Shown here: piece by piece, positions 34,831 through 43,963 of the stretch
Layout: each line of letters opens with the position of its first letter
Position numbering within the stretch: position 1 is the first letter of the stretch
Origin: Pseudomonadota bacterium
Lineage (GTDB): Bacteria > Pseudomonadota > Gammaproteobacteria > Steroidobacterales > Steroidobacteraceae
Assembly: GCA_021843755.1 (NCBI GenBank)
Contig: JAKBWB010000041.1
Location: 37,543 to 101,542 of the forward strand
DNA: 64,000 nt
Direction: 5' to 3'
The notes under the pieces: model-generated
Databases searched by the model: none
The model's input: the letters and a program-made list of their open reading frames with translations, nothing else
Told to the model about the DNA's origin: nothing
Translations under genes and position numbers: made by a program

Positions 34831-34929
34831 TTACCGCACCAGCCACGGCCAGCGGGCCACGATGATTCCGATCCCGATCGAAACCACCAGCAAGAGCGCG
34901 AGCACGACACTGATGAAAACCCGTCGCAT
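34831..34929 (-). CDS. Possible 32-residue single-span membrane peptide
   Basis: MRRVFISVVLALLLVVSIGIG followed by a short WPWLVR tail: a basic start, one membrane helix and an aromatic-basic end. This is the pattern of a real small membrane protein, but no ribosome site is clear and I do not recognise it. It lies in the 362-base gap (34598-34959) between the carboxypeptidase and glgA starts, which also has an AT-rich patch at about 34726-34775 likely to hold promoters. The long frame upstream on this strand is an antisense shadow of glgA. Confidence 0.3.
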   Translation of the reverse strand: MRRVFISVVLALLLVVSIGIGIIVARWPWLVR

Positions 34930-34959
34930 CGATACCATCATAAACTGGAGCGGCTGGGC

Positions 34960-36417
34960 ATGAGGCTGGGCATTGCGATCCTCGCTGCGGAGGCGACTCC
35001 GCTGTGTAAAACCGGCGGTCTGGCCGACGTGGTCGGAGCCCTGGCCGTGAGCCTGAGGTGCGCCGGCCACGACGCTCGCCTGTTCATCCCCGGCTATGCC
35101 GCGATCGACCGGCAGCGCTTTGCGCCTGAACCGATCGAGCGCCTGCAGAGCCTCACGGTCACGCTCGGGTCCCATCGCTATGTCTTTGCGGTCGAACAGC
35201 TGCGGCTGGCCGACTCGGCCGTACCCGTGTATCTGCTCGACTGCCCGGTGCTCTACGGCCGGCCCGCGCTGTACACCACCGATCCGGACGAGCATTTGCG
35301 CTTCCTCGCCTTCACGCATGCGGCGCTGCTGGCGTGCGCTCGGCTCGGCTTCGCCCCGCAGATCGTGCACTGCAACGACTGGCATACCGCTTTCGCTCCA
35401 CTGCTGCTGCGGACGCACTTTTCGAGCGAGCCGGCCTTCTCGGGCGCGCACACCGTGCTGACCATTCATAACATCGGCTATCAGGGCATATTCCCCGCCG
35501 CCGCGGCCGGCGACCTCGGACTCGGCCCGCAGGCGTACCTGCTGCACCAGGACGATCTGCGCGCCGGGCGCGTCAATCCGCTGCGCCACGGCATTCTCTA
35601 CGCCGAGGCGCTCACGACGGTCAGTCCCACGCACGCCCGCGAGATCTGCACGGACGAGTACGGCATGGGCCTGCAGGATTCGCTGCGCGCCCGCGCGGGC
35701 GAGCTGACCGGGATCCTCAATGGCGTGGATTACTCGGTCTGGGACCCGCGCCACGATCCCTATCTGCCGCAACACTTCGATCCCGAACACCTGGCCGTCA
35801 AAGTCGAACTCAAGCGCGCGTTCCTCGCGCGCATGGGATTCACCTGCGGCGCGCAGGTACCGCTGGCCGGCATCGTGAGCCGGCTGGCGGCGCAGAAGGG
35901 AATCGATCTGATGCTCACCGCGCTGCCGCGCGCGCTCGAGCGGCGCGAGTGGGCGCTGATGACGCTCGGCGCCGGCGATGAGCCCTACGAGCGGTTCTTC
36001 GCCGAGCTGGCCGCCCGCTTCCCGGGCCGCGTGGTGTTTGCTCGCGGCTACGACGATGAGCTCGCGCACTGGATCGAGGCGGCCTCGGATCTGTTTCTGA
36101 TGCCCTCGCGCTACGAGCCTTGCGGCTTGAATCAGATGTACAGCCTGCGCTACGGCACCGTGCCGCTCGTGCGCCGCACCGGCGGACTCGCCGATTCCGT
36201 CGAGCACTACGATCCGGCGAGCGGTGTCGGCACCGGCGTGGTGTTCAATGATTTCGACGTCCCCGCCCTCGAGTGGGCACTCGACACCGCGCTCGATTGG
36301 TATGCCCAGCCGGAGCACTGGCGGCGCATGGTGGAAAACGGCATGGCCAAGGATTTCTCCTGGGCGCGCCAGACCGCCCGATACCTGGAGATCTACGGCC
36401 GGCTGGCCGCGAAATGA
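34960..36417 (+). CDS. glgA: Glycogen synthase GlgA
   Basis: A 485-residue GT5 glycogen synthase using ADP-glucose. KTGGLADVVGAL (K17) binds the donor near the N-terminus. VHCNDWHTA, LTIHNIGYQGIF, NGVDYSVWDP, VSRLAAQKGIDL and SRYEPCGLNQMYSLRYGTVP with the catalytic glutamate RTGGLADSV complete the pattern. GGAG stands nine bases before the ATG at 34960. The open frame upstream is not conserved. It is separated from glgP-glgC by 7.5 kb of unrelated genes. Confidence 0.96.
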   Translation: MRLGIAILAAEATPLCKTGGLADVVGALAVSLRCAGHDARLFIPGYAAIDRQRFAPEPIERLQSLTVTLGSHRYVFAVEQLRLADSAVPVYLLDCPVLYGRPALYTTDPDEHLRFLAFTHAALLACARLGFAPQIVHCNDWHTAFAPLLLRTHFSSEPAFSGAHTVLTIHNIGYQGIFPAAAAGDLGLGPQAYLLHQDDLRAGRVNPLRHGILYAEALTTVSPTHAREICTDEYGMGLQDSLRARAGELTGILNGVDYSVWDPRHDPYLPQHFDPEHLAVKVELKRAFLARMGFTCGAQVPLAGIVSRLAAQKGIDLMLTALPRALERREWALMTLGAGDEPYERFFAELAARFPGRVVFARGYDDELAHWIEAASDLFLMPSRYEPCGLNQMYSLRYGTVPLVRRTGGLADSVEHYDPASGVGTGVVFNDFDVPALEWALDTALDWYAQPEHWRRMVENGMAKDFSWARQTARYLEIYGRLAAK

Positions 36418-36491
36418 ATGGGCGCGGCGTCCCGCTCAGCAGCCGATGAGCGCAAACCCCTCGCGCCCGGCGGCCGAAACGCGCCGGCTGC

Positions 36492-37490
36492 TCAGGATCC
36501 GGGGGAACAATCGCTGGTGCCGAGCATCAGCGGACTTGCGACCCACAGGGAGCATGTCCCGACCGAGATCCCGTCGGGCTCGAGCGGCAGCAGATAGACC
36601 TGGGCGTGCGGATAATCGAGCACCAGCGTATTGACCGTGCCGAGCACGTTCATGCCGAGGATCAGCGCGGGGCGCGAGTCGAGCCGCCAGTCCTTGAAGA
36701 TGGGAATCTGCGCATACACGATCGGCAGGTTACGGATCGCGACCGGCCCGAGGTAAATCGTCGGCGAGGTCGCGACACCGCCCTTGGAGATCTGGCGTGT
36801 GACACCGTAGATTGTCGCCTTCTTGGCGGCTGCGCGCAGCAACGCCTGGCGCAGCGCATCGTTGCCGAGGGTTCCTTCGGAGCCGGTGTCGATGACCGCC
36901 ATGACCTTGATGTTGCCAACACGCGCCGGAATCATCAGCAGCCCGCCGGGCGTACGCCGGGCATGGATGTCGAGAAAACCGAAATCCTGCAGCGAGCCCG
37001 ACCGCGAGCGATCGATGATCACCTGGTTGTGATAGAAATCGACCACCACCCGCACGGCGCCGAAACCCGCCATGCCGAGGATGCCATCCAAGCCCCGCAG
37101 CACCGGGCTGTTGCTGACCGGGAGCCGCAGGCCGCGCTTGACGATGCGGCCGATCCGCAGGCTCGCGATCGGGACCCATGGGAGCCGCTGCGTGCCCGTC
37201 GTCCCCTCGACCCGCTCGTCCGTTGCCCGCATCGGCACCAGCTTCAGCGCGCGAACCAGCGCCGGAGATACCATGGAACCGTCTGCCCCGGTATCGACGA
37301 GAAAGCGGAACGGCCCCTTGCCGTCGATCATCACCGGCGCGACGACCTGCCCCACGCGATCCCGGCGGGTCGGAACCGCGTACAGCCGGTTCGATGCATC
37401 GGGCCACGCGGATGGCGCCGGAGGTTTCACGGCCCACGCGGCCACCGGCCACAACGCCGCCATACACACGGACCAGAATACGGCTTTCAT
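36492..37490 (-). CDS. Exported retropepsin-like aspartic protease, two DTG domains
   Basis: A 332-residue protein with a signal peptide (about 1-20, ending AAWA). It contains two retropepsin-like halves: FLVDTGADGSMVS (D66) and AVIDTGSEGTLGN (D201), each the active aspartate of one half, followed by GLDGILGMAGFG and PALILGMNVLGTVN, the hydrophobic-hydrophobic-G motifs. So one chain could form a pepsin-like site. It should act in the periplasm; the target is unknown. The sequence is closely related to the broken copy at 38700-39639. It converges on glgA. Confidence 0.82.
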   Translation of the reverse strand: MKAVFWSVCMAALWPVAAWAVKPPAPSAWPDASNRLYAVPTRRDRVGQVVAPVMIDGKGPFRFLVDTGADGSMVSPALVRALKLVPMRATDERVEGTTGTQRLPWVPIASLRIGRIVKRGLRLPVSNSPVLRGLDGILGMAGFGAVRVVVDFYHNQVIIDRSRSGSLQDFGFLDIHARRTPGGLLMIPARVGNIKVMAVIDTGSEGTLGNDALRQALLRAAAKKATIYGVTRQISKGGVATSPTIYLGPVAIRNLPIVYAQIPIFKDWRLDSRPALILGMNVLGTVNTLVLDYPHAQVYLLPLEPDGISVGTCSLWVASPLMLGTSDCSPGS

Positions 37491-37887
37491 GACGCCCCCA
37501 GCCGCTGCCCGCATGCCACTCTACTCTGTTTACGGCGCCGCGGCCGTGCGCACGGCCGTTCCGATGCGCTTTCGCACCATGCGTGACATCGCTCGATACG
37601 CCGCGTCATTGCCGGCTTTCGCGGATCGCTCGTTGGCCCGCGGTGACGCATGGGTGTCCGAACGCGCAGACACCATGATTTCGGATGATACAATGCGTGG
37701 AATGGGACGCCGATTTTCGGGTGATCATGGCGACACGCGCGGTCAACCCAAGGCGCCGAGGATCGTTCCCCTGATAGTGGCATGCGTTCCAGCCGCGGCA
37801 CGCGGCGGCGCACCCGCAGCGGGCCCGGGAGAGCGGCGCCTGAACGACGTGCGTTTCGGCAAGAGCGGCTGTATGGAGGATCGCATC
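37491..37887. other. Gene-free stretch before the OMP gene
   Basis: About 400 bases between the divergent retropepsin and outer-membrane protein genes. Open frames run across it on the plus strand but their residues look random and no ribosome site is placed. It presumably holds both promoters; I see no clear -35/-10 pair or strong repeat. Confidence 0.4.
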
Positions 37888-38562
37888 ATGGCCTCGGATC
37901 GGGGATTCACCCGTACTTTCCGTGTGACGCTGCTGGTACTGCTCGGTGCCGCGCCGCTGGCCCGCAGTCTGCCGGCCCGCGCGACCAATCTGCTCAATGT
38001 CTATCTCGGCGCCGCATATGTGCGCGCACATCTGCAGGCACAGGGCTCCGATCTACTGCCGTTCTCGGGCTCGAGCCCGCTGGCGCCCTTCCGCCGCTCC
38101 GATTCGGGCTTCCAGCTGACCGCGGGGGTGCGCGGGCTCGAACTGTTCGGCGTGGAAGTCGATTACTTCGATCTCGGCGGCGGGCCGGTTTCGCGGGTCG
38201 ACCTCGGCACCTCGACGGCGCTCGGCGCCCACCTGTCGCAGACCGGCGAGGCGGCCTTTGCCCTGTTCTACCTGCCCATACCCGAGCCCTTCATCGACGT
38301 GTACGTGAAGGCCGGCGTGTCGCGAATCACCAGCGACCTGCATGGGACGCTCACCGCGCAAGGCTGCACCTCGGGGGGGACGTGCGCGACAACATCCACG
38401 TCTCCGTTCGCTCTGAACTATACCAACACGGGATTCGCCGCCGGCGCCGGCGTGCAGTGGAACGTCGGCAGCTGGGGCGTGCGGGCGGAGTACGACCGGC
38501 TCACGGCGCTCGGCGCCCACCCGGATCTGTTCTCGGTCGGGGTCATCCGGACATTTCTGTAG
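37888..38562 (+). CDS. Outer-membrane beta-barrel protein (about eight strands)
   Basis: A 224-residue protein with a signal peptide ending LPARA at about residue 32. Alternating strands follow: LLNVYLGAAYVRAHLQ, GFQLTAGVRGLELFGVEVDYFD, AFALFYLPIPEPFIDVYVKAGV, GFAAGAGVQWNVGSWGVRAEYD, and a C-terminal strand LFSVGVIRTFL. This is the plan of small OmpA/OmpW-like barrels. Length gives about eight strands. GGAGG lies seven bases before the ATG at 37888. It sits between two retropepsin paralogues on the other strand, perhaps by chance. A two-cysteine loop is present (GCTSGGTCAT). Confidence 0.8.
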   Translation: MASDRGFTRTFRVTLLVLLGAAPLARSLPARATNLLNVYLGAAYVRAHLQAQGSDLLPFSGSSPLAPFRRSDSGFQLTAGVRGLELFGVEVDYFDLGGGPVSRVDLGTSTALGAHLSQTGEAAFALFYLPIPEPFIDVYVKAGVSRITSDLHGTLTAQGCTSGGTCATTSTSPFALNYTNTGFAAGAGVQWNVGSWGVRAEYDRLTALGAHPDLFSVGVIRTFL

Positions 38563-38699
38563 CACGCCGGCAGCCTTGCCGCGGCCGGAGGCGTCCGCCG
38601 GCCCAGGCGCCGAGTGCCGCGGGCGAGAAGTCCTCGCCCGTGCAGGCAAGCGGTGCGCGCCGGGGACAGGGGCAACGCCAACCGCATGAGCCGCAATGC

Positions 38700-39639
38700 T
38701 CAGCCGCCGGGCAGCGAAAGATCGGCGTCCGCCATCGACACCGGCGGCGGCGCGGGCAGGATGTAGACGCGCGCGCGGGTAATCGAGCACCAGAGTATCC
38801 ACGCTGCCCAGCACGTCCATACCGATGATCACGGCGGGACGGGACTCGAGGTGCCATTCCCTGAAGATGGGAACGTCCGAATACACGATCTGGAGGTGCT
38901 CGATCCTTGCCGGCCCGAGAGTCATCGACGGGGCCAGGGCCGCGGCGCCGACGGATACCTGGCGTGTGACACCGTAGATCGGCGTGGTTGCGCCCAGCCG
39001 GCCGCGTTCCAGCAATGCCCGGCGCAGCGCAAAGTTGCCCAAGGTGTCCGGCGAGCCGGTATCGATGACGGCCTCGGCGTAGACCCCACCGACCCGTGCC
39101 GGAATCATCAGCAATCCCACCGGCGTGCGTCGGGCGTGGATGTCGAGGAAGCCCCACAGCATTCCCGGACTCGAGCGGTCGATCGCGACCCGATCATGGC
39201 GGAAATCCACCGCGATGCGCACCGGTCCGAAACCCGCCATGCCGAGAATGCCCCCAAGGTACGTCACGATCGGACTGGCGCAGATGGGCATGCGCACGTT
39301 GGTCTTGACGATCCGTCCCACGCGCAGCCGCCGGATGAGCACCCAGGGCAGCGGTTGCGTCCCGGTGACGCCCTCGACGCGCTCGAGCTTGCCCGGCCCC
39401 GGCGCCCAGCGTCTTGACCAGCCGGGGCGAGATCATCGAGCCGTTCGCGCCCGTATCGACCAGAAAGCGGAACGGCCCGTGCCGTCGATCATCACCGGGA
39501 CGACGATCCGGTCGTGAACGATCAGGGTCCGAGCGGTCGACAAAGGCCCCCGCAGGCGTGACGCAGGCACAGCGCTCAGTGCCAGCACGGTGGCGGGCAG
39601 CAGCGCTGCGATCAAGAGAATCGTGCTACGGGCATTCAT
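38700..39639 (-). pseudogene. Frameshifted retropepsin paralogue
   Basis: A second copy of the gene at 36492-37490, broken by three indels. It starts MNARSTILLIAALLPATVLA (ATG at 39637-39639, GAGG upstream), reads to PVMIDGTG, then loses one base near 39475 compared with the intact copy, after which GPFRFLVDTGANGSMIS appears in another frame. A second shift near 39395 restores a third frame from RVEGVTGTQPLPWVLIRR through AVIDTGSPDTLGN. A two-base loss in a CG run near 38770 shifts the end to VYILPAPPPVS. All lie in simple G/C runs. Either a decayed gene or read errors in homopolymers. Confidence 0.75.
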
Positions 39640-39702
39640 GCGCAACCTCGGCGCGTTCACCCGAACTCCCATGTCCACTATTCGCCCGACGGATACCGCC
39701 AC

Positions 39703-39730
39703 AAAAAAAGCCCCGCGCGAGGCGGGGCTT
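39703..39730 (-). terminator. Rho-independent terminator of the TonB-dependent receptor gene
   Basis: On the minus strand, a 9-bp stem AAGCCCCGC/GCGGGGCTT with a five-base loop runs into seven T residues. It lies about 80 bases after the receptor stop at 39812, beyond a second hairpin. On the plus strand the same stem lacks a T-tract, so the direction is clear. Confidence 0.85.
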
Positions 39731-39756
39731 CGAATCAATCCTCGGCCTGACCGTGG

Positions 39757-39787
39757 CCGGGTACCCGCCCGAAAGGCGGGTACCCGG
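39757..39787. repeat. Perfect 13-bp inverted repeat after the receptor gene
   Basis: CCGGGTACCCGCC (39757-39769) and GGCGGGTACCCGG (39775-39787) are exact reverse complements separated by CGAAA. Each arm also contains the self-complementary CCGGGTACCCGG-like core. It stands between the receptor stop and the terminator, so it would be a 3' hairpin in that mRNA. It could be a REP-like element; no second copy was seen in the window. Confidence 0.75.
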
Positions 39788-39811
39788 ATGGCGCATGCCG
39801 TTGACGCGCGA

Positions 39812-42661
39812 TCAGAGGAACCGATACGTCATATTGAGATAAAAGTCACGCATGATGGGATTCGAGAACAGCGAATTGTAGCCCGCCGCAAAGTTGCCTT
39901 GCGATGAGTTGGTGAACGGCGGATTCGTATTGAGCAGATTCTGTATGCCAAACAGGACCGTCAGGCCGCGGACCGGCTTGCAGGAGGCGTAGGCATCCCA
40001 GACCGACTGGCTGCTCACGATTCTCTGTGGGCCGGAATTGGTCGGCCCAATGCCGTACTCGTCGATGTAGGACGAGTAGAAACGGTTGCTCACCCCACCG
40101 CCCCACATGCCGTCGGGACTGGTCCAGTCGACCCGCACGATGTGCTGCCACCTGGGCGCCGGCTCGTTTCCTTGATTGAACCAGCCCACGAGGTTGATCT
40201 GCGGGCCGCCCGGATAGTTTTGCACGTGGAACTGTGTGATCGCGGTCCCTTCCAGGTCCTCGCGGAACTCGCCAAAGCGGGTTTGCTGCGAGTACTGGAT
40301 GCTCACGTCGATCCCGTCGGTCGACAGCCGGCCGACATTCGCCAGGTTCGCCAGAATGTAGCCACAGGTCGGCGCAGTGTAAGGCGTGCAATCGGTGGCC
40401 TCCGCGACCGACGGAGTGAGTGTCCCGCTCGAGTTGGTATGAATCAAGTCGGCAAATTGCGTCGGATTCTGATAGATGTCCGAAGGCGGAACTCCACCAA
40501 TGGCGTTTTTGACCAGAATCCGGTAATAGTCCAACGTGATGCCCAGGTTGCGCATCGGCGCAAGGATGACACCGATATCGAAATTCTCCGATGTCTCCGG
40601 TTTCAGATGCGGATTGCCGCCAAACAATCCCAGACCCTGCGAGTTGCAAACCGACGGGGTCCACTCCGCCGTGTACTTGCCTGGCGCGCAGAATGGGTTG
40701 TTACTGCCCATGGTGCCTGAGGTCGAGGCAGCCATGGTTGCGGGTTCATACAAGTCGTAGAGCGTCGGCGCCCGGAAGCCGGTGGAGGCCGCGCCCCGGA
40801 AGGTCACGTAGCGGGAGGGCTGATAGCGCACCGCCAGCTTGCCGTTGTTCGTCGTACCGAAATCGCTATACCGGTCCTCCCGATCCGACAGGTCGACGTT
40901 GAGGTGGGAGCCCATCGGCACGTTCAACTCGGCAAAAATCGCCTGTGCCGTGCGGCTCCCTTGAACTGCAAAGGCCGTAAGGCCCGTTGCGGCTTGGACG
41001 AGGTTGTTATAGGGCGTGGTGGCGGTTTGGAATCGATCGCCGCGCACACTGGCCCCGATCGCCAGAATCGCGGCATGCCGGGTATTGAACCAATGGAACA
41101 CCCGGTGGCTGACATGGCCACTGACGCTCCATCGGCTCATCTTGCCGTTCTGATATATGCCGTTGATGTAACTGCCGTTGATCAGGGCCTGCCCTTGCAC
41201 GGACTGGGGACCGAAGGGATTGATCAGATTGCTGAGGATGCCATTGGGCGCGAGCGCCGCCTCATTGGGATATCCGCCGACGTTGCCATCGGCATTCAGG
41301 TTCTGGCTCCAGTTCAGACTGGCCGAGTAATTCCAACCGTCGTTGTGTCCCGAGAACGTGACCAGGGCCCTTTGCTCGGTGTTGATATTATCACTGTAGC
41401 GGTTGTTGTTGGGGTCGGTCCAGACCGCGTAGATGGGCTGGCTCAGATCCGGCGGGGCACTGCAGGGCCCGCCCTGGATCTGCGTCTCGCAGGTCAATCC
41501 GGCCGCCGACGTCGGAAAGTAGGTCGGGTCGGCCTGGGGTGTCATCTGGAAGAAATAGAACATGGGACCGGACCAGGCGGTCACCTTCGAGCGCGAATAG
41601 AAATACTGCAGGCGCAGCGTATTGTTGTCCGGCAGCGCCTTGGTGAAGGACATCAACGCGGACGCCTCGTACGACTTCGGAATCAGATCCGTCGCGGCGG
41701 AATACCGGTATGCGCAGTTGCCGTAAAACGTGGTCAGTTCCGTATTGCCCGTGCAGGCCGGGAAGTCGGGTTGCCAGTAGTTGCCATTGGCATCGATGAT
41801 GGTAGCGGGCCACGTACCAGGATCGTTTGTTCCGACGATACCCATCGCCGGATCGAAACCTACGGCGGAAAACGACCGCTGTGACGCCCGCAGCTCCTGC
41901 TGCCTGGAGAAACTTCCCGTGATCATGAAGTTATAGCCGTTTCGACCCAGACTGCCGTGTCCGTAGGTGAAACTGATCTCGCCCGAGCCACCGCCCTCCT
42001 CCTGCGGGTGATTGACAGTGGCATCAATTTCAGCGCCCTGGTAATTGCGCTTGGTGATGAAATTGACGACACCCGCGATGGCATCGGAACCGTAGAGTGC
42101 CGAAGCGCCCTCGCGCAGCACCTGAATGCTCTGGATGGCCGAGAACGGAATGCCGCTGAGGTCGACCGCATTGCCGTCGAAGGCATTGTTGGCCAATCGA
42201 TGCCCATCGAGCAGCACCAAGGTGCGGCCCGGGCCCAGGTCACGCAGGTCGGCATAAGTGCCCCCGCCGGAGAACGTTCCCACGGACTGCGCGATGTTCA
42301 GGTCCGGAACATTGGACGTCACCGTGTTGAGGGCCTGCTGCACATTCACCACGCCGAGGTGTTTGAGCATCGAACTCCTGATGATAGTGATGGCCTGCGC
42401 GGTTTCGCTGTCCGTCCGCGGGATCATGGTACCGGTCACCACGATGGTCTGCAGTTGTGACGAGGGTGCGGCCTTGGCCACCGGCGGCGTCGGCCCGGCT
42501 TGCGCGGTGGTTGCCTGCGGCTTCGGCGAGGGAGCCGGGGTTGCATTTGCGGCCAGCGTCCCGGCACCAATGGCGGCGATCGCGCCGATCGCCAGCGCAC
42601 GCTTTACGGCGCTGCGAACGGCCGAGCCCCCTGACGGACTGCTCGGATTCCTGTTAGGCAT
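39812..42661 (-). CDS. TonB-dependent outer-membrane receptor
   Basis: A 949-residue receptor. A signal sequence (KRALAIGAIAAIGAGTLA) is followed by a Pro/Ala-rich linker and a TonB box-like LQTIVVTG. The plug domain contains LRDLGPGRTLVLLDGHRL and REGASALYGSDAIAGVVNFI. The barrel follows, with VRYQPSRYVTFRGAASTGFR and SENFDIGVILAPMRNLGITL, and the chain ends in an aromatic strand, DFYLNMTYRFL. No N-terminal STN signalling domain. The sequence resembles the large receptors of Xanthomonadales-type bacteria; substrate cannot be told. GGGAGAT precedes the ATG at 42659-42661. Confidence 0.95.
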   Translation of the reverse strand: MPNRNPSSPSGGSAVRSAVKRALAIGAIAAIGAGTLAANATPAPSPKPQATTAQAGPTPPVAKAAPSSQLQTIVVTGTMIPRTDSETAQAITIIRSSMLKHLGVVNVQQALNTVTSNVPDLNIAQSVGTFSGGGTYADLRDLGPGRTLVLLDGHRLANNAFDGNAVDLSGIPFSAIQSIQVLREGASALYGSDAIAGVVNFITKRNYQGAEIDATVNHPQEEGGGSGEISFTYGHGSLGRNGYNFMITGSFSRQQELRASQRSFSAVGFDPAMGIVGTNDPGTWPATIIDANGNYWQPDFPACTGNTELTTFYGNCAYRYSAATDLIPKSYEASALMSFTKALPDNNTLRLQYFYSRSKVTAWSGPMFYFFQMTPQADPTYFPTSAAGLTCETQIQGGPCSAPPDLSQPIYAVWTDPNNNRYSDNINTEQRALVTFSGHNDGWNYSASLNWSQNLNADGNVGGYPNEAALAPNGILSNLINPFGPQSVQGQALINGSYINGIYQNGKMSRWSVSGHVSHRVFHWFNTRHAAILAIGASVRGDRFQTATTPYNNLVQAATGLTAFAVQGSRTAQAIFAELNVPMGSHLNVDLSDREDRYSDFGTTNNGKLAVRYQPSRYVTFRGAASTGFRAPTLYDLYEPATMAASTSGTMGSNNPFCAPGKYTAEWTPSVCNSQGLGLFGGNPHLKPETSENFDIGVILAPMRNLGITLDYYRILVKNAIGGVPPSDIYQNPTQFADLIHTNSSGTLTPSVAEATDCTPYTAPTCGYILANLANVGRLSTDGIDVSIQYSQQTRFGEFREDLEGTAITQFHVQNYPGGPQINLVGWFNQGNEPAPRWQHIVRVDWTSPDGMWGGGVSNRFYSSYIDEYGIGPTNSGPQRIVSSQSVWDAYASCKPVRGLTVLFGIQNLLNTNPPFTNSSQGNFAAGYNSLFSNPIMRDFYLNMTYRFL

Positions 42662-43298
42662 TCGAATATCTCCCAAAATAAAGAAAATTGAACGCGGATC
42701 CTCAAGTCCACGACTCAAACATCTGATGAAAGAAAATCCACTCGGCAGTCGGCTTGCGCGGCCCAAACGGTCCGGATCGGATCCTTCATCGCGTCGCGCG
42801 GCTGGTGTGTTCCCAACACCCGATGTCCTTGTGGTTTTTTCACCGTTGCCCGGAATATAGCATGGTGTCAGCGACCTGCAACAGGCAGGAGCGCACATCC
42901 TCGACCCTCGCGCGATGCGGCGCGACGAGAACGGTCATTGCATACGTATGCATTACCCCTGAATTTCATCGTGTTTTTCCCTCGGTTTACCGCATAACGG
43001 ACCGTGGACGACTCGTTTCGAGCGCAAAACAGCCGCCGATCGATGAATTTTGTTGCAGCAACGGCACAATTTTTTTTCGCGATTCGTTGCCCGAACGCCA
43101 CGAACCTTTGACCTCGGACAATTGCGGCACCGCCTTCGCACAGGCTGCGCTGTACCCGCGAGATTCCGCGCGGCGGATCGAGAGCGCATCGCCGCTCGGC
43201 TGACGCGCGGCACGTGAAAGCGCCGCCTGGGCCGCAGAAAACTCGCGGCGCGCGCCGGCCTCGGCCAGCGCGGCGTCACGGCGGGATCTGACAGGATC
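42662..43298. other. Long gene-free leader region of the receptor gene
   Basis: About 640 bases between the receptor start and the DUF192 stop, both on the minus strand. It is visibly richer in A+T than its surroundings and contains an 8-T run at about 43070. A plus-strand open frame across it (42754-43203) has an unnatural, cysteine- and arginine-rich composition and is not accepted. It probably holds the receptor's promoter and regulatory sites. Confidence 0.5.
42939..42952. promoter_or_regulatory. 14-bp palindrome, possible operator
   Basis: TGCATACGTATGCA is a perfect palindrome in the gene-free region, about 280 bases before the receptor start. In GC-rich DNA an AT-balanced palindrome of this length is a plausible dimeric repressor site. 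No regulator gene is adjacent. Confidence 0.35.
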
Positions 43299-43802
43299 TC
43301 ACCCTGCGGCCGGCGGATTCCACCGCACCCGCTGCCCGACCGCGAGACCCAGCTTGCGCGCCTCGCCACCGCCGATCTCGACGACCGCCTCCACCGGCAC
43401 GCCCGAGGAGATCGTCATCAAGGAAAAAGGCTTGGCGTTGGCGACGATCTTCTCGATCCGCCCGTCGGGGGCCACGAACAGCATGTCGAGCGGGATGTAC
43501 GTGTTCTCCATCCAGAACTTCGCCACTTGCGGCGGATGCATCGGGAAAAGCATGCCCTCGGTGGGCGGCAGGTCGCGCACGAACATCAGCCCCTGCGCCT
43601 GGCGGTCCGGCGTATCGGCGATCCAGACACGGAATCGGCACGCGTGCCCGTCCGCTTCGATCGTCAGCGTGGTGCGCGGGAAATGCGCGAGATTCTCCAG
43701 CCGCACCGGCTGCGCCGAGGCGCTGCCGATACCCAGAACGAGCACCGCCCCTGCCGCGGGCAGCGCCGACAGGAATCGTATGATGCGCGCACTGTTGAGC
43801 AT
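43299..43802 (-). CDS. Exported DUF192 protein
   Basis: A 167-residue protein: signal peptide ending IGSASAQ, then the DUF192 (COG1430) domain with CRFRVWIADTPDRQAQGLMF, GMLFPMHPPQVAKFWMENTY and IPLDMLFVAPDGRI, and a C-terminal EIGGGEARKLGLAVGQRV. The family is widespread and mostly periplasmic; its function is unknown. The ATG at 43800-43802 has a strong GGGAGG site. It is divergent from glgP. Confidence 0.9.
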   Translation of the reverse strand: MLNSARIIRFLSALPAAGAVLVLGIGSASAQPVRLENLAHFPRTTLTIEADGHACRFRVWIADTPDRQAQGLMFVRDLPPTEGMLFPMHPPQVAKFWMENTYIPLDMLFVAPDGRIEKIVANAKPFSLMTISSGVPVEAVVEIGGGEARKLGLAVGQRVRWNPPAAG

Positions 43803-43963
43803 GATTCGCACCTCCCGCGGTCGCGGCGATTCTCGCACATACGCGCCGCTTCGCAACGGCGCAGACACCGGCGGCGGGCCGCGACCACGATACGCGCCCG
43901 CGCGCCAGCGGCGCGAAGCGGCTAGACTCCACCGCCTGTGACCGTTCCCAATCCACTGTTGTC

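Noticed and set aside
34831..36318. 495-codon open frame on the minus strand opposite glgA
   Set aside because: Composition is that of an antisense shadow; glgA on the plus strand has every family motif. Only the last 32 codons, beyond glgA, are kept as a weak candidate.
37487..37813. Minus-strand open frames upstream of the retropepsin gene
   Set aside because: No ribosome site and random-looking residues; the region is better explained as the divergent promoter area.
42754..43203. 149-codon plus-strand frame in the receptor leader region
   Set aside because: Unnatural residue mix, no ribosome site, no motif; more likely regulatory DNA.
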